Below, one piece after another: positions 59,997-64,000 of a stretch of DNA of 64,000 bases; position 1 is the stretch's first letter; each line of letters opens with the position of its first letter. The DNA comes from JAIVJM01 sp963816985. Its GTDB lineage: Bacteria; Acidobacteriota; Blastocatellia; Pyrinomonadales; Pyrinomonadaceae. The DNA lies in the NCBI GenBank assembly GCA_963816985.1, contig CAWFMF010000004.1:3472001-3536000 (forward strand). Direction: 5' to 3'. The position numbers and the translations under genes were made by a program. A model generated the notes under the pieces. That model had not been told where the DNA came from. It saw nothing but the letters and a program-made list of their open reading frames with translations, and did no database searches.

Positions 59997-62825
59997 TCAG
60001 AAGTCGAGGCGCAGGCCGAACTGTATCTGGCGCGGGCTGTCGGCGGCGGTCGGGAGGCCGAAGCCCGCGTTCGGCGTCCGTCCCGTGCCGTAGACGTTGT
60101 TGGGGAGTTGGAGGTTCGCGCGGTTGAGCACGTTGAAGCCCTCGGCGATGACCTCGACACCGGCTCGCTCGCCCACCCGCCAGCGGCGGCTCAGGCGGAG
60201 GTCGAGCGCCGCGCTGTCGAAGCCGCGCCCCGTGTTGCGCCCCACGCCCGCGGGCCGGTCGTTGACGTTCGTGTCGGAGTTGCGGTCGTTGCCGGTCAGG
60301 ACGTTGAAGGGCAGCGGCGAAGCGTACTGGAAGATGTAACTCAACTGAAACCCGGAGAGGGCTTTGCGTAAAGGTGACGCGCCGCTACCGGACTGCGGCG
60401 CGTCGAACGAGCCGCTGAGGGCGAGGCGGTGTCGCTGGTCGTTGTCGGCCAACCCCCGCTCGTCTCTCAGGTTCGAACTGTCCTGCGGCGTGAAGAAGAA
60501 GGCGTTGCCCACGTCGTCAATCGCCTTCGAGAGCGTGTATGAAACTCGCGCCTGCGCCCTCGACCCGAAGCGCCGCTTGAAGGAGACCACCATCCCGTCG
60601 TAGTAAGAATCGCCGGAACTCTCGAACCGGCTGACGTTGGCGAAGCGCGGGTCGGGTCGTCCCAGATTGGGCACGCCCGCCGAGGCCGGGAAGCGCGGGA
60701 CGTTGAGGTTGCGCGAGAGGACGATGTGCGCGCCGCGCACGTGCAGGTAGCCGACCGAGAGCGACATCGCGCCCGACAACTCGCGCTCGACTTGGAGGCT
60801 CGCCTGCTGGCTGTAGGCGCTCTTAATCTCCGGGTCAATCGTCGTGACGCTGACGAGCAGGTTCGAGGGGAATTCGGGCAGCACGTTGGGAAAGACGGGC
60901 GCCCCCGGTTGCCCGAAGGAGAGCACCGCGACGCGGTACTTCGACCCGTCACGTTGCAAGGCGTTCGAGGTGGCGCGTAAGGGGAGGCGGTCGAAGAAAA
61001 TGCCGTAGCTGGCGCGGATGACGGTCTTGTGGTCGCGTCCGAGGAAGTCGGGCGCGTAGGCCACACCCACGCGCGGCGCGAAGTTGTTGGCGTCGGTGGT
61101 GATGGGGGCGGGGAGTACTTGCGCGTCGTAGCGCAGGCCCAGATTGAGCGTCAGGTCGGGGCGCGGCCTCCACTCGTCCTGCGCGAAGAGCCCGACGTTC
61201 GGGTTCGACTGGGACTGGCTCACCGCGCCGAACGCCTGCTGGAAGGTCGCGTAGCGGCCCGCGAGGAAGTTCGGCAGCGACTGGAAGGTGTAGACGCCTT
61301 GCAGCGCGCCGGGGAAAGTGATGTCCACGCGGTTGAGGAGGAAGTTGACGCCGCCCTTGAGCGAGTGCGCGCCGCGCCGCGTCGTGACGTTGTCCACCAG
61401 CTCGTAAGTGTCGAGGTCGCGCCCGGTCGGCGAGAAGGTCGCCGTCCCGAAGTTCGCCACGCCGGAGATGTTGACGGCGGGCCCCGCCGCGTCGTTGACG
61501 GGCGCGGTGAGGCGGCTGCGCGTGTACTGGAAGCGCGCCTCGTTGAGCGTGCGCGGCGAGAGCGTCGTGACCAGCGAACCGGCGAGGGTCTGGTCGCGGT
61601 TCGAGAGCGCCGTGCCACGGCTCACGGCGTTGAGACCGCCGACGTTGCGCGCGTTGAGGCTCGTGATGTCGTAGAGGTTGTAGCGCGCCGTCAGTTGGTT
61701 GGCCTCGCTGACGCGGTGGTCTAGGCGGAAGAGGAAGTTGGACGTGTCGAAGCCCGTGGGCACGAGGCCCGTCGAGATGCGCGGCCCGGCGGAGCCGAGT
61801 TGGTCGAGGCGGGAGTTGATGGCCGCGACGTTGGCCGGGGCGGCAGTGATGACGACGGCGTTGTTCAGGCGCGTCTGCTCGAAGTTGGAGAAGAAGAAGG
61901 TGCGGTCTCGTTTGAGCGGGCCGCCGAAACTCGCGCCGTACTGGGCTTGGGTGAGCGGGTCTTTGGACGGCGAGAGCGGGTTGCGGGCGTCGAAGCGTTG
62001 GTTGCGCAGGAAGCCGTAGACGCGCCCGTGAAAGTCATTGGTGCCCGACTGCGTGACGATGTTGACGAAGCCGCCAGAGGCGCGCCCGAACTCGGCGATG
62101 CCGCCGGAGGTGATGACCTCGAACTCGCGGATGACCTCCTGACTGTAGAAGGTGCCGGCGAGGTCTGCGGCGTCGTCGGTCGAGGAGAGTCCGTCAACGA
62201 CGAAGCCGTTGTTGATGAAGCGCTGCCCGGTGATGGAGAGCCCGGTGCCGGGGACGGCAGAGGTCTCTGGGAAGCGCTGGTTGCTGACGGGGTTGGTGCG
62301 CGAGACGCCGGGGGTGAGGGCGGCGAGGTCGAGGTAGTTGCGCCCGTTGAGCGGGAGGCCGCCGATCTCGTGCGAGACGATGGTCTCGGCGACCTGCGTC
62401 CGCGCCGTCTCGACGACGGGCGCGCTCGCGCCGAAGACCTCGACGCTCTCCGAGACGCCCGCCACCGGCAGCCTGAGCGGCACGTCCAGAGCCTGCCCGA
62501 CGGTCAGGGTCAACTGCTTGGTTAAGGTCGTGAAGCCCGCCTTCTCGACCGTGAGGCGGTACGCCCCGACTCGTAGATAAAGGAATCGGTAACGCCCCTC
62601 CTCGTCGGTCACGCTCGTCTGCTGGTAGTTGGTCTCGACGTTGCTGGCGATGACGGTCGCGCCGCTCACCGCCGCGTCGTTCCCGTCGAGGATGTAGCCG
62701 CTCAAAGTCGCCGACGTGACGGACTGCTGTGCGCGCGCAGTCGAGTTGGCCCCGCTCAGGAGCATGAGCAGGCACAGCAAAATCGTCGTTATGACCCGCC
62801 TTCTATCATTCCGTATGAAAGTCAT
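59997..62825 (-). CDS. TonB-dependent receptor-like outer-membrane protein
   Basis: 942 residues. A signal peptide (ITTILLCLLMLLSGANSTARAQ) is followed by a carboxypeptidase-regulatory-like beta domain (about 38-125: SATLSGYILDGNDAAVSGATV). Next comes a plug domain (GLPLNGRNYLDLAALTPGVSRT, GQRFINNGFVVDGLSSTDD) and a large beta barrel ending in an aromatic residue (LRLDF). This architecture is typical of the many Acidobacteria OmpA/Oar-like receptors. No TonB box was recognised. Substrate unknown; the GH gene downstream hints at a carbohydrate. Confidence 0.92.
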   Translation of the reverse strand: MTFIRNDRRRVITTILLCLLMLLSGANSTARAQQSVTSATLSGYILDGNDAAVSGATVIASNVETNYQQTSVTDEEGRYRFLYLRVGAYRLTVEKAGFTTLTKQLTLTVGQALDVPLRLPVAGVSESVEVFGASAPVVETARTQVAETIVSHEIGGLPLNGRNYLDLAALTPGVSRTNPVSNQRFPETSAVPGTGLSITGQRFINNGFVVDGLSSTDDAADLAGTFYSQEVIREFEVITSGGIAEFGRASGGFVNIVTQSGTNDFHGRVYGFLRNQRFDARNPLSPSKDPLTQAQYGASFGGPLKRDRTFFFSNFEQTRLNNAVVITAAPANVAAINSRLDQLGSAGPRISTGLVPTGFDTSNFLFRLDHRVSEANQLTARYNLYDITSLNARNVGGLNAVSRGTALSNRDQTLAGSLVTTLSPRTLNEARFQYTRSRLTAPVNDAAGPAVNISGVANFGTATFSPTGRDLDTYELVDNVTTRRGAHSLKGGVNFLLNRVDITFPGALQGVYTFQSLPNFLAGRYATFQQAFGAVSQSQSNPNVGLFAQDEWRPRPDLTLNLGLRYDAQVLPAPITTDANNFAPRVGVAYAPDFLGRDHKTVIRASYGIFFDRLPLRATSNALQRDGSKYRVAVLSFGQPGAPVFPNVLPEFPSNLLVSVTTIDPEIKSAYSQQASLQVERELSGAMSLSVGYLHVRGAHIVLSRNLNVPRFPASAGVPNLGRPDPRFANVSRFESSGDSYYDGMVVSFKRRFGSRAQARVSYTLSKAIDDVGNAFFFTPQDSSNLRDERGLADNDQRHRLALSGSFDAPQSGSGASPLRKALSGFQLSYIFQYASPLPFNVLTGNDRNSDTNVNDRPAGVGRNTGRGFDSAALDLRLSRRWRVGERAGVEVIAEGFNVLNRANLQLPNNVYGTGRTPNAGFGLPTAADSPRQIQFGLRLDF

Positions 62826-63063
62826 GGGTGTCGTCTCCTAACATTCTCCGCGCCGCGCCGCCGGGCCGGGGGCGTGAGGCTCTCCTCACGTCGAAACCGG
62901 CGGCAGTTAGACGAAGCTCCGCGTAGCGAAGCAGCGCCAATCGAAGGACTCCTCTGACGCCCGGCGCGGACACTCACCGCGCGAATAGACAGCGACGCAC
63001 CGCGGCGAAGACATGAATGCCTGAGCCACGAAGCACTGACGGGTTTGAGAAGCCTTCCGGGGA

Positions 63064-63711
63064 TTAAACTGCTTGGCTGGTGGAGACGGTCGGCGGCGCA
63101 CGGGGCGGGTACTGGCGACGGAGCGCTGAAGAGTTTTTGATAACGCCAAAGGCGGCGCGCGGGAGCGCGATCCCGCCCGGCGGGCGTGGCCGGAGTTTGT
63201 AGGAGAGCGCGGCCTCGGCGCGCCCGCGCCGCAGTTGCGTGGCGGAAGTGGGGAGCCCGCCGCAGTCGGGAGGGCAGGGTTTCGAGAGCGCCGCAGACGC
63301 GACCGGTGATGAGGTCGAAGTGTTCCGTGGCGAAACACCCGCGTGGGTAGAGTGTTCTACTCCGGCGGCGTCTTGCACGTGTGAGGAGGCGTGCCCCGGC
63401 TCCGCGTGGTGCGCGCCCTCCGCGCCGTCGTGCGACGAAGCCTCGCCGCCCGTGTGGCCTGAGTGGTCGGCGTCAGCCGGCTTCGACGGCGCGGCTTCCA
63501 CTTCCCCGAAATGGGAGATGGGGCACGAGCCGCCCTTGCAATCTCCGGGCATGCCGTCAGCGCCTTTGCAGCACGGCATCGAGCAGCCGTGCGCGCCGAG
63601 GGCCGAGCCGGAGGGGACTGCGCCCGCCGCCACCACGAGCGCCAGCGCCGCCGCCAGAAAGGCTCTGGCGACAGCCCGCGCGTTCGTCGTTGTGGGGGAT
63701 CGAGGCTGCAA
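63064..63711 (-). CDS. Secreted Cys/His-rich protein, unknown
   Basis: 215 residues with a signal peptide (AFLAAALALVVAAGAVPSGSALG). Directly after it is CSMPCCKGADGMPGDCKGGSC, then a low-complexity part rich in His (HSGHTGG, AHHAEPGHASSH). The pattern suggests metal (copper or zinc) binding, but no known fold is seen. The C-terminal 60 residues are basic. It is encoded between the TonB receptor gene and a partial gene. Confidence 0.6.
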   Translation of the reverse strand: MQPRSPTTTNARAVARAFLAAALALVVAAGAVPSGSALGAHGCSMPCCKGADGMPGDCKGGSCPISHFGEVEAAPSKPADADHSGHTGGEASSHDGAEGAHHAEPGHASSHVQDAAGVEHSTHAGVSPRNTSTSSPVASAALSKPCPPDCGGLPTSATQLRRGRAEAALSYKLRPRPPGGIALPRAAFGVIKNSSALRRQYPPRAPPTVSTSQAV

Positions 63712-63817
63712 GTTAGTCCCTCTTCAGAGCATGTCGGGTGCCGTTCAGGAAGCACGCAGATGATATTCCTGAGAAGAAGGGAGAGCAAGACTTATACCGC
63801 TTGAATTCGGCCCCTTG

Positions 63818-64000
63818 TTATTGCGGCGGACGCCAGTCCGTAGGGAATCTTTCGTCCGTGACGTGCAACTCGTCGTTCTTTTTCCTCATGATGCGGATGT
63901 ATTCCAACGGGTGCAGGGGGAGATTATGTTTGGTGACAACCTCGTCCCACTGCGACCAGTTGAGCTTGTGCAGCTTCACCTTCTCCCCGCACTGGTTGAG
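63818..64000 (-). CDS. C-terminal fragment of an unknown protein (window edge)
   Basis: 60 codons remain before the stop TAA at 63818-63820; the start lies beyond the window. The sequence is hydrophilic with Trp residues (HKLNWSQWDEVV, PTDWRPPQ). No family could be recognised. Confidence 0.6.
   Translation of the reverse strand, partial: LNQCGEKVKLHKLNWSQWDEVVTKHNLPLHPLEYIRIMRKKNDELHVTDERFPTDWRPPQ

Overview
The window is GC-rich (roughly two-thirds G+C by eye) bacterial chromosome, densely coding and with almost no prophage content. Gene style suggests Acidobacteriota, probably Blastocatellia/Pyrinomonadaceae-like. The signs are a large TonB-dependent receptor with a carboxypeptidase-regulatory N-terminal domain, secreted DUF3108, HEAT and TPR proteins, a DUF4214 remnant, a fused AMP-ligase/ACP/PlsC protein, and many small inverted intergenic repeats. 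This assignment is inference from gene style; no marker gene was compared.

Layout. 1-1.8 kb: feoAB ferrous iron uptake (minus), feoB cut by the window edge, with a good sigma70 promoter overlapped by a Fur-box-like site. 2-4.5 kb: a DUF3108 protein and a frameshifted alpha/beta hydrolase. 4.6-13.2 kb: de novo pyrimidine genes, pyrF and pyrD on minus and pyrR-pyrB-pyrC on plus, around an acyl-activating/acyltransferase fusion. 14.6-19.8 kb: a peroxiredoxin, then a CysM-like synthase, a JAMM protease (Mec type), a three-repeat secreted protein and one polypeptide carrying sulfur carrier, E1 and rhodanese domains. This looks like the protein-thiocarboxylate route to cysteine. 20.4-21 kb: a carboxymuconolactone-decarboxylase/AhpD-type protein whose CxxC motif reads Cys-x-x-TGA, followed at the right distance by a bacterial SECIS-like stem-loop; it is a likely selenoprotein. 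21-32.7 kb: a kinase-like phosphotransferase, a MocR regulator divergent from a PNPOx-like protein, an M15-like protein, TetR, a DJ-1/PfpI lipoprotein, a LytT/LytS two-component pair and a secreted esterase. 33-45.8 kb: tRNA-Leu, a Fur-family regulator, ferredoxin, M28 cyclotransferase-like enzyme, UspA, an IPMDH-family dehydrogenase, a Ser/Thr kinase, cinA, plsY, gpsA, smpB and pepA. 45.9-51.8 kb: a sigma54-type promoter ahead of a membrane J-domain protein, a HEAT-repeat pair, a single-AAA Clp-type ATPase and inositol-phosphate synthase. 52-58.3 kb: a visibly lower-GC patch with a VanW-glycosyltransferase fusion, a HEAT/TPR protein and an IS1-like element abutting a truncated DUF4214 gene. 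58.3-64 kb: a GH5-like hydrolase, a TonB receptor, a Cys/His-rich secreted protein and a partial gene.

Two features cut across the window. First, intergenic spaces repeatedly hold inverted arrays of 7-bp tandem units (at least six unrelated unit sequences) and several families of long perfect hairpins; some supply the last codons and stop of the neighbouring gene, and one array is translated inside a protein linker. Second, five otherwise good genes carry single-base frameshifts, which points to residual assembly indels more than to gene decay, since one of them (pyrD) is normally essential.
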